DNA from: JALZHR01 sp036388475
GTDB taxonomy: Bacteria; Acidobacteriota; Blastocatellia; Pyrinomonadales; Pyrinomonadaceae
Length of the DNA: 64,000 nt
NCBI GenBank assembly: GCA_036388475.1
Contig: DASVRT010000116.1
Coordinates: 1 to 64,000, forward strand
Direction: 5' to 3'
The notes under the pieces were generated by a model. It searched no databases and was not told the origin of the DNA. It saw nothing but the letters and a program-made list of their open reading frames with translations. The position numbers and the translations under genes were made by a program. Shown here in pieces: positions 18,548 through 28,168 of the stretch; position 1 is the first letter of the stretch, and each line of letters opens with the position of its first letter.

Positions 18548-18906
18548 TTTAGCTTATTTTTCAACGAATTAAAAATTTTCGGAAAAATTTGTCTGACTTT
18601 TTCAAGTTTTTGCGCATATACTTTCAAGAACTCAAAATAAAGTTTGAAACTAAGTAAATGCGGGCGATAACTTTCGCCTTCTCAAAAAATCGCCTGCCCG
18701 TTTCAATCTTCAACCCCTAAACAAATTAATGCAGATGATTCATCGGCGCATTATCGGTATGTTTGGCGACGGGCATAATTTCTTCTCTGTTTTCGGGAAG
18801 GTAAAATCGTTCCGGTTATTAATCTCGTATAGAAAGATTATCGCCGTCAGGGCGATTGCGTGCGCCGACGCACAGTCACCAAAATATTTTATATGCGCGG
18901 AAAGTT
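18548..18906. other. Intergenic region
   Basis: 359 bases between the sigma factor start and the end of the LRR gene. It should contain the sigma-kinase promoter. ORFs here (for example 18729-19046, +) run into the LRR gene in antisense and look random. Confidence 0.45.
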
Positions 18907-19875
18907 TTATCGTTTCCGCTTCGTTCGAGATTTTGTCCTGGATTTGGGAGGCTCTTCATTCGCACGACTGTCGTCAAACTCATTTTCAAAAGAGAAGACA
19001 AGCCGGGGAAAACGACTTCGCAAACTTTTCTGATCTTTCAGCTTAAGCGAGTTGTTTCCCATCGAGATTCTTAATCCTTTAAGTTTCAAGAGCGACGCCG
19101 GCAGATTAGCTATATTCTCGTTGGCGTCCAGAGAAAGCTCCTTCAGGTTCTTAAAATCACCGATAAAGGCGGGAATTGCGCGCAGGCTGTTATATTCGAG
19201 CCGCAATGTTTTCAAGTTCGACAAAGCGGCGATTTGCGGCGGAACGGCTTCGAGCCCGTTTCTGCCCAGGTCCAGGACTTCCAGTCGGCGAAGATTGGCG
19301 ATGGTGCCGGGCAAACTTTCGATTTTACGTCGCTCGCCGCGCTCAATCGCGCCGTACAGCCTCAATACTCGAAGGTTTTCCAATTTACCGATTGAGCGCG
19401 GAAGCGAAACGCTCATCGAGCATCCGTTGCCGTTATCAATGATTAATTCTTCCAGCTTCCGAAGGTTTCCGATTTCCTCCGGAAGTGCCTCAAGCGCTTC
19501 GAGACAGCCGAAACTGAGCACTTCGAGATTAACCAAAGTGCCGAGGCGCGACGGCAGACGCTTCATATTTAAGTCATCGCCTGCAAAGGTCGGATTAAGG
19601 CATTTAACTTTTTCCGGCGCCAGAAAAGCCTTTTCAAAACTGTCGAAAACATAAGCTTTGGGAAAACGCTCGCACGGAGAAAATTCAAAATCATCAAAAC
19701 TGCTTGATTCGACCGTCGAATATACACCGCTTTTTACGTTACTCGCCCGCGATTCGACGGCGTTCGATAATTGCCGTGCATTTACCGCTGTCGCGCCCGC
19801 CGCGAAAAGACAGAAGGCAATCAATCCGATTGCCAAACGAACCCGTACGTCATTTCTCATAATTTTTTTTTTCAT
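18907..19875 (-). CDS. Exported leucine-rich-repeat protein
   Basis: 322 aa from the ATG at 19875, chosen because it overlaps the stop of the small upstream ORF as ATGA. Residues about 8-32 are a signal peptide (L-A-I-G-L-I-A-F-C-L-F-A-A-G-A). Residues about 90-290 contain about seven LRRs of the L-x-x-L-x-x-L-x-L-x-x-N-x-L-x-x-I/L-P type (L-E-V-L-D-L-G-R-N-G-L-E-A-V-P). Such repeats bind proteins. The C-terminus is a basic, charged tail. It lies in the same direction as the sigma-kinase pair but 360 bases upstream. Confidence 0.85.
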   Translation of the reverse strand: MKKKIMRNDVRVRLAIGLIAFCLFAAGATAVNARQLSNAVESRASNVKSGVYSTVESSSFDDFEFSPCERFPKAYVFDSFEKAFLAPEKVKCLNPTFAGDDLNMKRLPSRLGTLVNLEVLSFGCLEALEALPEEIGNLRKLEELIIDNGNGCSMSVSLPRSIGKLENLRVLRLYGAIERGERRKIESLPGTIANLRRLEVLDLGRNGLEAVPPQIAALSNLKTLRLEYNSLRAIPAFIGDFKNLKELSLDANENIANLPASLLKLKGLRISMGNNSLKLKDQKSLRSRFPRLVFSFENEFDDSRANEEPPKSRTKSRTKRKR

Positions 19876-20054
19876 ACTCTGCGCCCCGAATCTGCTTTTC
19901 CGGATAGCGGGCAGATATCGCCATCTTTGCAAAAGGGTAAAATGGCGCGTCCGTCAGGATAGAGTGATAAATACCATTCGCTTTCGCGACCGACAGAAAC
20001 ACCTGTATCTTCATCATCCACAATATAATGTTCACCGTAAAGAGCGGAAAACAT
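19872..20054 (-). CDS. Small acidic protein coupled to the LRR gene
   Basis: 60 aa, family unknown. The end overlaps the LRR start by 4 bases (ATGA), a hallmark of translational coupling. The content (Y-I-V-D-D-E-D-T-G-V-S-V-G-R-E-S-E-W-Y-L-S-L-Y-P-D-G-R-A) is strand-rich and protein-like and resembles small immunity-like or WW-like sheets. A stop codon four codons before the ATG fixes the start. A second frame (19850-20104) is less convincing. Confidence 0.42.
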   Translation of the reverse strand: MFSALYGEHYIVDDEDTGVSVGRESEWYLSLYPDGRAILPFCKDGDICPLSGKADSGRRV

Positions 20055-20121
20055 ACTAATGAAAATTTACTCATAAAGTGTCGCCGGCTTTCACCTGGAA
20101 TCAACGACTTACAGTTTCAAC

Positions 20122-20160
20122 TTACGCATAAACCGTCGATAAATTTACGCATAAATCGTC
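20122..20160. repeat. Paired 16-bp direct repeat shared with the 53.9-kb locus
   Basis: TTACGCATAAACCGTC (20122-20137) and TTACGCATAAATCGTC (20145-20160), one mismatch, 23-base period. A related pair (22-base period) lies directly upstream of a recombinase remnant at 53912-53950 on the other strand. Confidence 0.55.
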
Positions 20161-20701
20161 AATGCGCGAAATGAGCCGGTTAAAATTCTTTTGGTCTTAA
20201 ACTGCATTACCGGGATGAAACGGACGCCGGAAGATTGCTGCCCGTATTGTGCAATTTTGCGGTTTATTTTTCAATTCTATTTCCTGTTTCAGAGTTCGGC
20301 GGGAAAATAAAAAGAAAATAACGTGGTGTTTCCCGCTTAATCAAGCATCTCTTGACGCCGCCGTTTTTCGCACGCGACCCGATTTCGTTTCCGTATGCAG
20401 TTAAAGATAAGCGCGCGGCTTCCAATAATTACTACCTTTCTGCGTAGTCGAACGGCGGTAAATTCAAGGCAAAAACTAAATTGTTGTTCGTGCAGGGCTG
20501 GAATATTTTTTCATCCTGTTTCGCTTTCGATAACGAACGGCGCATTTTTTTGCAGTTTTGTGTCCCAAAGCGACTTTAGCCCGACGCGAAAAAAATAAAA
20601 ACTTACTACATCTTTAAGTGGTGGTTTTTCTTCTCCGGTCGTTTATCTTCTTCATTGTTCGTGCCCGGAGGCACAAAAATAAAGAAGGAGAAAACAAGAT
20701 T
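20161..20701. other. Intergenic region
   Basis: About 540 bases before the delta-60 repeat gene. A 67-codon ORF at 20395-20598 lacks protein-like features. No terminator or operator was recognised beyond the repeats just to its left. Confidence 0.4.
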
Positions 20702-23482
20702 GTGTTTAATATATTTTCATTTTCAAAAGCATTATGTTTCGGCTTTATCTTAAGTTTATTTCTGGCGGCGATTTGTTTCGGACAAGTTCCGGGCGAGCTT
20801 GACCAGACATTCTACGCCGGCAGAACGACGACGAAGTTCGGCGTTTCCTGGAACGTTTTCAAAACGACGGCAATCCAGTCCGACGGAAAAATCGTCGCCG
20901 CCGGGTATCATTATACGGCTACCCGACCGAACATCGCCGTCGCGCGCTATAACCCGGACGGCACGCTGGACAAAAGTTTTAGCGGCGACGGCAAGCTTTC
21001 GCTCGCGCTCGGAGACACACAGGCTGACGCGAGCGCGGTCGCGATTCAGCCCGACGGCAAGATTATTTTAGCCGGATTCACCACCGTCGGAAATAAAAGA
21101 GACTTTATGGTGGCGCGCCTGAATCCGGACGGTTCATTTGACAACACTTTCAGCGGCGACGGAATTGCAAGCACTCCGGTCACCAACAGCAACAGCGAAA
21201 TTTATTCGATGGTTTTGCAGCACGACGGGAAAATCGTCGTCGCGGGCAAGACCGGAATACTACCGGATTGCGACTTTGCCATCGCGCGTTTTAATACCAA
21301 CGGAACGCTCGATTTCACCTTCGGCAACGGCGGCATTGTGACGATGCCTTTCGGCACCGGCGGCGACTATATTACATCCATAGCTTTGCAAAACAACAAA
21401 TTAATTGTTGGCGGATATACCGTCAATGCTTCTTTTAAAAAAGAAATCGCCATTGCGCGCTTTAATATGAACGGCTCGCTCGACAATACTTTCAGCCAGG
21501 ACGGGAAAGTGACTCTGGCATATTTAAATACCGATGCCGTCGCTTTTCAGGCAGCGGCGCAGAATGACGGAAAGCTCGTTATCGCGGGTTCAGTCCGTTT
21601 GGCGGGAAAGGACAATTTTCTGCTGGCGCGCTACAACGCGGACGGCACGCTGGACAACACCTTCGAAGCCGACGGAATCGTCATCGCTTCGCTGGGCGCG
21701 TCGGATGACGTCGCTCGCGCGGTTTCAGTGCAATGGAACGGTAAAATATCTGTTGCGGGCTACACGACGACGCCCAACTCCGAGAAACATTTTGCGGCGG
21801 CTCGTTACAATACGGACGGCTCGCTTGACGCCACCTTCGACGTGGACGGAAAATCGTCGTTTCCCATCGGCGGCGTTGCTTATTCCTATGCGATGTCGCT
21901 GCAAGCCGACGGCAAAATGGTTCTCGTCGGCGCGAGTCATAATCCCGCGTATCAGGACGCCGTCGTCGCGCGCTTGAACACCGACGGCGGGCTCGACCGC
22001 ACTTTCGGCAATCGGGTTTTCACAAACTTCGGTGAAGACGACGACCGGGCTAACGCGGTCGCCACGCAGTCCGATGGAAAAATCCTGGCTGCCGGTTGGA
22101 GCAATAACGGCACAAATAAAGATTTTGCGATTGCGCGTTATAACGCCGACGGAACGCCGGATTTTACTTTTGGTAATAAAGGTATGGTGACCACCGCGAT
22201 CGGAAGCGGAAATGATGAAGCGCGGGCGATTGCCGTTTTGTCGAACGGCAAGATTATCGTCGCGGGCTACAGCGTTCTTAATAACTTAAATCATTTCGCT
22301 GTTGTGCGTTACAACGCAAACGGAACGCTTGACGCCACCTTCGACGGCGACGGGAAAGCCGTTACGGCGGTCGGAGTTTCACAGAGTCTGGCTAACGCGA
22401 TGGCGATTCAGGCGGACGGAAAAATCGTTCTCGCCGGAATTGCTATTGAATCGTCAAACTACGATTTTGCAGTCGTTCGTTATAATCAGGACGGAGCGCT
22501 CGACGGCAGTTTCGACACGGACGGAAAATTAATAACGCCGATCAGCGGATTCAGCGACACCGCCAGAGCCGTCGTCATTCAGGCGGACGGTAAAATAGTT
22601 GTCGCCGGCGACGGCTACAACGGCGGCACGAACCGCGATTTTACGCTGGTTCGATATAACGCCGACGGCGCGCTCGATATTACCTTCAATAACAGCGGCA
22701 AATCATTTGTCGAAATGGGCAGCCAGAACGATATTCCCTACGCGCTGGCGCTTCAGGCGGACGGAAAAATCGTCGCCGCCGGGCAAGGGACTTTTCCTGA
22801 TTTGAATTTCGCCGTGGCGCGCTACACGACGGACGGCTTTCTGGACACGGATTTTGATATCGACGGCAGAGTTATAACGGACTTTATCGCGGGAAATGCG
22901 GATTCCGCCCGCGCGTTAGTGATTCAAGCCGACGGGAAAATCGTCGTCGGAGGAATAACGACGCAAGCCGCGATAACCAGCGCGGCATTTATCCGCTATA
23001 ACCCGGACGGCGCGCCGGACATCGAATTCGATTCTTCGATAGCGAATCCGAACGGCGACGGTAAAACCGTGATTCCGATTGGCGAGAGCAGTGATTTTAT
23101 GACGAATATCGCCATTCAAAACGACGGCAGAATCATCGCCGTCGGCTACGGGCAAAACGGCACGGATGATGATTTCCAGGTGATACGTTTAAACGGCACC
23201 CAACCCGCTCTGAAATCTGCGCTGATTCCGGTTGGCGGACGCGTTATGACCGCCGACGGAACCGGAATCAGGAATGTAACGGTCAGCATCACATTGCCGG
23301 GCGGCGAAACCCGGACGACTCTTTCAGGCGCGTCGGGACATTATCGCTTTGAAGAAATTCCGGTTGGTGAAACCTATATTTTAAAAGTTTCCGCAAAGCG
23401 TTTTAACTTTAGCGAACCTATGAGAACCAAGCAGATTTTCGAGGACGCGAATAACATCGATTTCATCGCAAACAATAACTGA
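20702..23482 (+). CDS. Delta-60 repeat secreted protein
   Basis: 926 aa from a GTG at 20702, preferred because AAGGAG lies 11 bases upstream and it begins directly with a signal peptide (A-L-C-F-G-F-I-L-S-L-F-L-A-A-I-C-F-G). About fourteen units of 50-60 residues follow, each with Q-x-D-G-K-I-V-x-A-G, F-A-V-A-R-Y-N-x-D-G-x-L-D and T-F-x-x-D-G-K, the 'delta-60' beta-propeller repeat. Residues about 840-926 form a carboxypeptidase-regulatory-like beta-sandwich (V-G-G-R-V-M-T-A-D-G-T-G-I-R-N-V, then S-G-H-Y-R-F). No sorting signal is visible. It is likely a cell-surface or released adhesive protein. Confidence 0.9.
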   Translation: MFNIFSFSKALCFGFILSLFLAAICFGQVPGELDQTFYAGRTTTKFGVSWNVFKTTAIQSDGKIVAAGYHYTATRPNIAVARYNPDGTLDKSFSGDGKLSLALGDTQADASAVAIQPDGKIILAGFTTVGNKRDFMVARLNPDGSFDNTFSGDGIASTPVTNSNSEIYSMVLQHDGKIVVAGKTGILPDCDFAIARFNTNGTLDFTFGNGGIVTMPFGTGGDYITSIALQNNKLIVGGYTVNASFKKEIAIARFNMNGSLDNTFSQDGKVTLAYLNTDAVAFQAAAQNDGKLVIAGSVRLAGKDNFLLARYNADGTLDNTFEADGIVIASLGASDDVARAVSVQWNGKISVAGYTTTPNSEKHFAAARYNTDGSLDATFDVDGKSSFPIGGVAYSYAMSLQADGKMVLVGASHNPAYQDAVVARLNTDGGLDRTFGNRVFTNFGEDDDRANAVATQSDGKILAAGWSNNGTNKDFAIARYNADGTPDFTFGNKGMVTTAIGSGNDEARAIAVLSNGKIIVAGYSVLNNLNHFAVVRYNANGTLDATFDGDGKAVTAVGVSQSLANAMAIQADGKIVLAGIAIESSNYDFAVVRYNQDGALDGSFDTDGKLITPISGFSDTARAVVIQADGKIVVAGDGYNGGTNRDFTLVRYNADGALDITFNNSGKSFVEMGSQNDIPYALALQADGKIVAAGQGTFPDLNFAVARYTTDGFLDTDFDIDGRVITDFIAGNADSARALVIQADGKIVVGGITTQAAITSAAFIRYNPDGAPDIEFDSSIANPNGDGKTVIPIGESSDFMTNIAIQNDGRIIAVGYGQNGTDDDFQVIRLNGTQPALKSALIPVGGRVMTADGTGIRNVTVSITLPGGETRTTLSGASGHYRFEEIPVGETYILKVSAKRFNFSEPMRTKQIFEDANNIDFIANNN

Positions 23483-23500
23483 TACGGGCGCGCCCGTATC
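23481..23500. repeat. 20-bp perfect palindrome after the delta-60 gene
   Basis: GATACGGGCG/CGCCCGTATC reads the same on both strands and touches the stop codon of the delta-60 gene. As RNA it could only fold with a very tight loop. It may be part of the termination region. Confidence 0.45.
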
Positions 23501-23542
23501 GGGTCAACAGCATATTGTTTGAAATGAACCATTGAGCAAAAA

Positions 23543-23574
23543 CGAAAAGAGCGAGTCCGGACTCGCTCTTTTCG
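23543..23574. terminator. Bidirectional intrinsic terminator
   Basis: A 32-bp perfect palindrome between two convergent genes. GAGCGAGT pairs with ACTCGCTC around CCGG, flanked by AAAA on the left and TTTT on the right, so both strands give a GC stem followed by U's. Confidence 0.75.
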
Positions 23575-23638
23575 CCGGTCGATTCAAATTTTCGTTTTAT
23601 TTACAAATTAAAATGTCCGATTCTTTGCTCTTAAATTA

Positions 23639-26068
23639 TCAGTCTTTATCGTGTCTGCCGGCAAGGTTGGCAACAACCGCCACTAATTCCGCCGGCTCAA
23701 CCGGTTTCGGAAGATGAATCTGAAATCCGGAACGTAAAACTCGCATCCGGTCTTCGACCCTGGCGTAAGCGGTCAATGCCGCCGCCGGCATATTTCCGCC
23801 CTCGGCTGAAGATAATGCCCGGACTTTTCTTATCAGTGAATATCCGTCCTCGCCGGGCATTCCTATATCGCTCAGCAAAATGTCGAACCGCTCTTCGCGC
23901 AGAGCCTTGAGAGCCGCCTGTGCCGAATCGACGGGCATTACCGTTGCCCCGCATTGTTCAAGAACCGTAGTGACCAGCGCTCTACCGTCTTCTTCGTCGT
24001 CGACTACCAGAATGCGCAGCCCGTCCAACTCAGAAACACAATCAAAAGGCACGCTGCTATTACTATTCGGATGAACCCGCTCCGCGCTTCCCGTAACTAA
24101 ATCAACCGAACGCAGCGCAATTAAAGGCAGTTTTACCGTAAAGGTCGAGCCGTGTCCTTCGCCGTCGCTTTCCGCTTCAACCGTTCCGCCGTGCATTTCG
24201 ACCAGATGGCGGACAATCGCCAGCCCGAGCCCCAGACCGCCGCTCTTTCTGGTTGTCGCCGAATCCGCCTGACGGAAGCGGTCAAAGATATAGGGCAGAA
24301 TTTCAGGCGAAATGCCGATTCCCGTATCGGTTACAATAATCTCGACATGGGAGTTTATGCGTTCGAGACGAATCTGAATGCGTCCTCGCTTGGGAGTAAA
24401 TTTTACGGCGTTCGAGAGAATGTTCCAGATTACCTGCTGCAATCGACTGGGATCGCCCGACACCATACTGCTTCCGGAATCGAGAACTCTTTGCAGGCGA
24501 ATTTCTTTCGCCTGCGCCGCCGGTAAAACCGATTCAACCGCCGATTCAACTATTGAACTAAGCTCAACAGGTCGCACTTCAAGTTTTAATTTACCGGAAA
24601 TTATCCGCGAGACGTCCAGAATATCTTCGATCAGCCCTGCCTGAAGACGAGCGCTGCGATGAATGGTTTCAAGGGCGCGGCGCCGGGCGTCGTCATCGAG
24701 CCTGCCGTCGGTCATCATTTTTGACCAGCCGAGAATTGCATTCAGCGGCGTTCTTAATTCGTGCGAAAGCGTAGCTAAAAATTCGTCTTTAGCGCGATTT
24801 GCTTCTTCGGCGTCCTTGCGAGCCTGCACCTGGTCGGTAATATCTATCCCGTGCACAAAGATACCCGACACGGAATCGTCTCCTTCAAAAACCGGTTGAT
24901 AGACAAAATCGACAAATCTTTCTTCCGGAACCGCGTCAGGTTCACGCTGAAGCAGGACGGGAATCTCCTTTCCGATATACGGCTCGCCCGTTTTGAAGAC
25001 ATTGTCGAGTAATCCGAAGAAGCCTTGCCCTTCAATTTCCGGCAACGCCTCGCGGACTGGTTTGCCGATCACGTTTCGGTGTCCGATGAGCTGTAAATAA
25101 GCCGGATTAGTCAGCTCGAAAACGTGTTCCGGTCCGCGCACGGTAGCCACGAAAGCAGGCGCTTTAGTAAACAAATAGTCGAGTTTTACACGCTCCGCTT
25201 CTAATTGTTTCAGCAATCGCTCGCGTTCCTGTTCTCCTTTTTTACGCTCGGTCACGTTGTTGAAAAGAATGGCGACTTTTTTGCTTTCCTCTCCTCCGAC
25301 ACGAAAGGCGCTCACGTCAAACCAGCGTTCCATCGCATCGGAGTTTTCCTCAGTGCTAATCGGCTCTCCGGTCAGCGCTACATTGCCGTAAAGCTGATAC
25401 CAGCGCTCTTCAAGATTCGGGACGAGATGGCTGACGGGCGTTCCGCGCAATGCTTCTTCAGCCGGAATGCCGGTCAATTTCTCGAACGCCGGGTTGATTT
25501 CCAGAAAGCGGTAATCGACGGGCTTTCCCGCGTCGTCGAATATCATTTCGATGATGCAAAAGCCCTCGTCAATCGAATTGAAAAGCGTGCGGTAGCGTTC
25601 TTCGCTTGCCTGTATTTGTTTTTCCGCCTGTTTGAGGTCGGTAATATCGCGGGCGATTTTAGACGCTCCGATAATTTTCCCGGAGGCATCTTTAATCGGC
25701 GAAACGGTCAGCGAAATATCAATGAGCCTGCCGTCCTTAGTTTTCCGAACGGTTTCATAATGCTCGATGCGCTCGCCGGCTCTAATCCTTTTAAGAATAG
25801 TGGGTTCTTCGTTATGATGATCGGGCGGAATGAGGATTAAAACCGGCTTTCCGATTACTTCCTCAGCCGTATAACCGAAGATTCGCTGGGCGCCTTTGTT
25901 CCAACTGCTAATGATGCCGTCGAGAGTTTTGCTGATAATGGCGTCGTCAGCCGACTCGATGAGCGCATCGAGCCAGTATTGGGTGATGTCATCGCCCAGC
26001 AGCGTAGTTAGCCTTTGTTTTACCTGCGTATTGTTTTGCGTATTCCCTTGCTCGTGCTCTAGTGTCAT
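23639..26068 (-). CDS. Soluble hybrid PAS histidine kinase with receiver domain
   Basis: 809 aa, no membrane segment, so a cytoplasmic sensor. Three PAS domains lie at about 30-145, 155-275 and 290-415; the first has the D-A-I-I-S-K-T-L-D-G-I-I-S-S-W-N core. HisKA has F-L-A-T-L-S-H-E-L-R-T-P with H436. HATPase_c has N552 in L-S-N-A-V-K-F-T-P, D-T-G-I-G-I-S and G-G-L-G-L-G-L-A. A C-terminal receiver (about 685-805) has the acidic pair D690/D691 and phospho-acceptor D734 in S-D-I-G-M-P-G. All catalytic residues are present. The next kinase gene lies upstream in the same direction and shares close HisKA/ATPase sequence, suggesting duplication. Confidence 0.93.
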   Translation of the reverse strand: MTLEHEQGNTQNNTQVKQRLTTLLGDDITQYWLDALIESADDAIISKTLDGIISSWNKGAQRIFGYTAEEVIGKPVLILIPPDHHNEEPTILKRIRAGERIEHYETVRKTKDGRLIDISLTVSPIKDASGKIIGASKIARDITDLKQAEKQIQASEERYRTLFNSIDEGFCIIEMIFDDAGKPVDYRFLEINPAFEKLTGIPAEEALRGTPVSHLVPNLEERWYQLYGNVALTGEPISTEENSDAMERWFDVSAFRVGGEESKKVAILFNNVTERKKGEQERERLLKQLEAERVKLDYLFTKAPAFVATVRGPEHVFELTNPAYLQLIGHRNVIGKPVREALPEIEGQGFFGLLDNVFKTGEPYIGKEIPVLLQREPDAVPEERFVDFVYQPVFEGDDSVSGIFVHGIDITDQVQARKDAEEANRAKDEFLATLSHELRTPLNAILGWSKMMTDGRLDDDARRRALETIHRSARLQAGLIEDILDVSRIISGKLKLEVRPVELSSIVESAVESVLPAAQAKEIRLQRVLDSGSSMVSGDPSRLQQVIWNILSNAVKFTPKRGRIQIRLERINSHVEIIVTDTGIGISPEILPYIFDRFRQADSATTRKSGGLGLGLAIVRHLVEMHGGTVEAESDGEGHGSTFTVKLPLIALRSVDLVTGSAERVHPNSNSSVPFDCVSELDGLRILVVDDEEDGRALVTTVLEQCGATVMPVDSAQAALKALREERFDILLSDIGMPGEDGYSLIRKVRALSSAEGGNMPAAALTAYARVEDRMRVLRSGFQIHLPKPVEPAELVAVVANLAGRHDKD

Positions 26069-26235
26069 TGCTTTCAGACTGACATCAATTTCAAATCAGA
26101 TCTCCTTAGACTTAATTAAATACTACATTATGGAACGAAAGCCGATAAAATCTAATGAGCTGCTTATTTCAATCTTCATACACAATCAAGGATTAATATT
26201 AGTTTTCTCAATTAGTTTTTCGGAATCGAATGTTT

Positions 26236-27795
26236 TCACAAGACTGGCGGAATTTGCGGCGCGAATGCCGGAGGAAGCTTGATTGTGAAGGTCGAACCGC
26301 CGCCTTCTCCGGGACTTTCGGCGCGAATCGTTCCGCCGTGCAGTTCGACCAAATGCCGAACAATGGCTAATCCTAAACCGAGACCGCCGTGGCGGCGCGT
26401 GCTGCTGCCGTCGGCTTGCCGAAAACGGTCGAAGATAAACGGCAGGAAATCCGGTTTGATTCCCTGACCCGTATCATTTATCCCGATTTCTACGCCGGAA
26501 TCTTCTGCGCGCTTAAGCCGTACGCTGACGAGTCCGCCGGAAGGGGTAAATTTGACGGCATTTGAGAGCAGATTCCAGATTATCTGCTGCAAGCGGTCGG
26601 CATCGCCCGAAATATGCCGAACCGCAGGATCGAGTATTATTTCCAAACGAATATTTTTTGAATCGGCTGCCGGCAACACCGAATCAATAGCCGCGTTGAT
26701 GACCGACGCAATATCGAACGGGCTTATATCAAGGCGGAGATTGCCGGTAATTATCCTCGAAACGTCGAGAATATCTTCGACCAGCTGCATTTGCGAGTTG
26801 ACGTTGCGGTTAATAGTTGCAATAGCCTGCATTTTGGTCGCTTCGTCCAAACGGTCTGCCAGAAGCAACCTCGACCAACCGAGAATTGCATTGAGCGGAG
26901 TGCGCAGCTCATGCGAAATCGTCGCCAGAAATTCGTCCTTCAAGCGGTTGGCATTCTCCGCATCAAAACGGGCTGACTGTGCGCGGCTGAGCAATTGTTC
27001 CCGCTCCGCCAGTTGAATTTCCAATTTGTCTTTAACCGCCAGAAGCTCCTCTTCGGCTCGCCGGCGCTCGACAATCTCGGCTTCGAGCGAGCGAGCTTGT
27101 TGCTGAAGGAGAGTAATCGTGCGAAGCCGGTCGTCCGTATCAGTCAAGGCGGCGTAGCTTTCCGTCGGAAGAACGCGCGTATGCCCGTTGCAGACATGCT
27201 TAAACGGCTCGGTAAACGAATCTCCCTTAAATTGGTTCAGCGGGTAGGCGCAAAAAAGTGTGAAAGGATGTGTCTCGGCGAGTTTGTTCCAGAGTTCTTC
27301 GACTTGAATGGCGGCGTAACCTTTTTCCTCTTCAAATAAAAGCGCGACCATCTCTCCGAAAATGCGCACACGGTGACCGCAGGCGGCTGCCTGATTGATA
27401 ATGTCGCCTATTACTTTTGTAAAGCGTTTCGCATCCGGCGCGCCCGCAACCATAAATTTCGACAAAGTTTCGGCGGCGTCAAGCGAAATATACCGCCCCG
27501 AAGTTCGCGCATTAACCGGATTGCGTCCCGATTCCCGAAGGCGGCATTTCAGTTCCGCGCGGTGCGCTTTCGTGGCGACGACGATGCAGGCGTCACCCGA
27601 ATCCAATCCGGCTCCGATAAAATCGTTCAGCGATGTTAAGAGAAATGCCTCCGATTCATAGAACTGCACAAAGTGATCCGGCTCGCTCATTTTAGTCCAA
27701 TCGGAACGAGAGTTATGTTTCGGCACGCTGCCGCCGCCGTAGACGTGCGAAATTTCCGCCTGAGCCGAGTTATCGTTATTTTTTGTTTTAATCAA
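26236..27795 (-). CDS. MEDS-domain sensor histidine kinase
   Basis: 519 aa. The start is a TTG at 27795 with GAGGGA five bases upstream. Residues about 38-205 are a MEDS domain (H-F-V-Q-F-Y-E-S-E-A-F-L, later F-G-E-M-V-A-L-L), a sensor type first noted in DcmR and methanogen kinases. A coiled coil (225-285) leads to HisKA with H295 in S-H-E-L-R-T-P and to HATPase_c with N- and G-boxes intact (G-G-L-G-L-G-L-A). No receiver or DNA-binding domain. From HisKA on it closely resembles the downstream hybrid kinase. Confidence 0.92.
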   Translation of the reverse strand: MIKTKNNDNSAQAEISHVYGGGSVPKHNSRSDWTKMSEPDHFVQFYESEAFLLTSLNDFIGAGLDSGDACIVVATKAHRAELKCRLRESGRNPVNARTSGRYISLDAAETLSKFMVAGAPDAKRFTKVIGDIINQAAACGHRVRIFGEMVALLFEEEKGYAAIQVEELWNKLAETHPFTLFCAYPLNQFKGDSFTEPFKHVCNGHTRVLPTESYAALTDTDDRLRTITLLQQQARSLEAEIVERRRAEEELLAVKDKLEIQLAEREQLLSRAQSARFDAENANRLKDEFLATISHELRTPLNAILGWSRLLLADRLDEATKMQAIATINRNVNSQMQLVEDILDVSRIITGNLRLDISPFDIASVINAAIDSVLPAADSKNIRLEIILDPAVRHISGDADRLQQIIWNLLSNAVKFTPSGGLVSVRLKRAEDSGVEIGINDTGQGIKPDFLPFIFDRFRQADGSSTRRHGGLGLGLAIVRHLVELHGGTIRAESPGEGGGSTFTIKLPPAFAPQIPPVL

Positions 27796-28168
27796 ACTAA
27801 TCCCTCGTTAATTATCGACGTATCAAAGGCTTGTTTCCATATTACATCTAACAATATTTTAGATAAATAATCAATTTATTTGTTAGTCGTCCAATCCTGA
27901 AGTGCTGTAATTTAATAAAAAGGATGGGTCGCGTGCAGGGTTTGATTGAATTCCGCCGAGCAGGTCGATTGCTCTGCGCACAACCTCCGGCACACGCTCC
28001 GGCGACCGATGTTTTTCATTTGTGCGCGATAGCAACGACGGCATTTTGCGATTCGTTCATACTCCAACCAATTTCACAGGCATTCAGATTAGCACTAAAT
28101 AACTGTAGCAATTAAAGTTATTGCTTTTCTTATGTTCTGCCCGGTTTTGTTTACAAATTACTAAATAG
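27796..28168. other. Intergenic region
   Basis: 373 bases between the MEDS kinase start and the DUF2231 stop. A 63-codon plus-strand ORF (27924-28115) has no motif. Nothing else recognised. Confidence 0.4.

Noticed and set aside
20702..23482. DNA-level repeats in the delta-60 gene considered as a CRISPR or satellite
   Set aside because: Repeats are protein-coding, imperfect and about 150-180 bases long, explained by propeller units.
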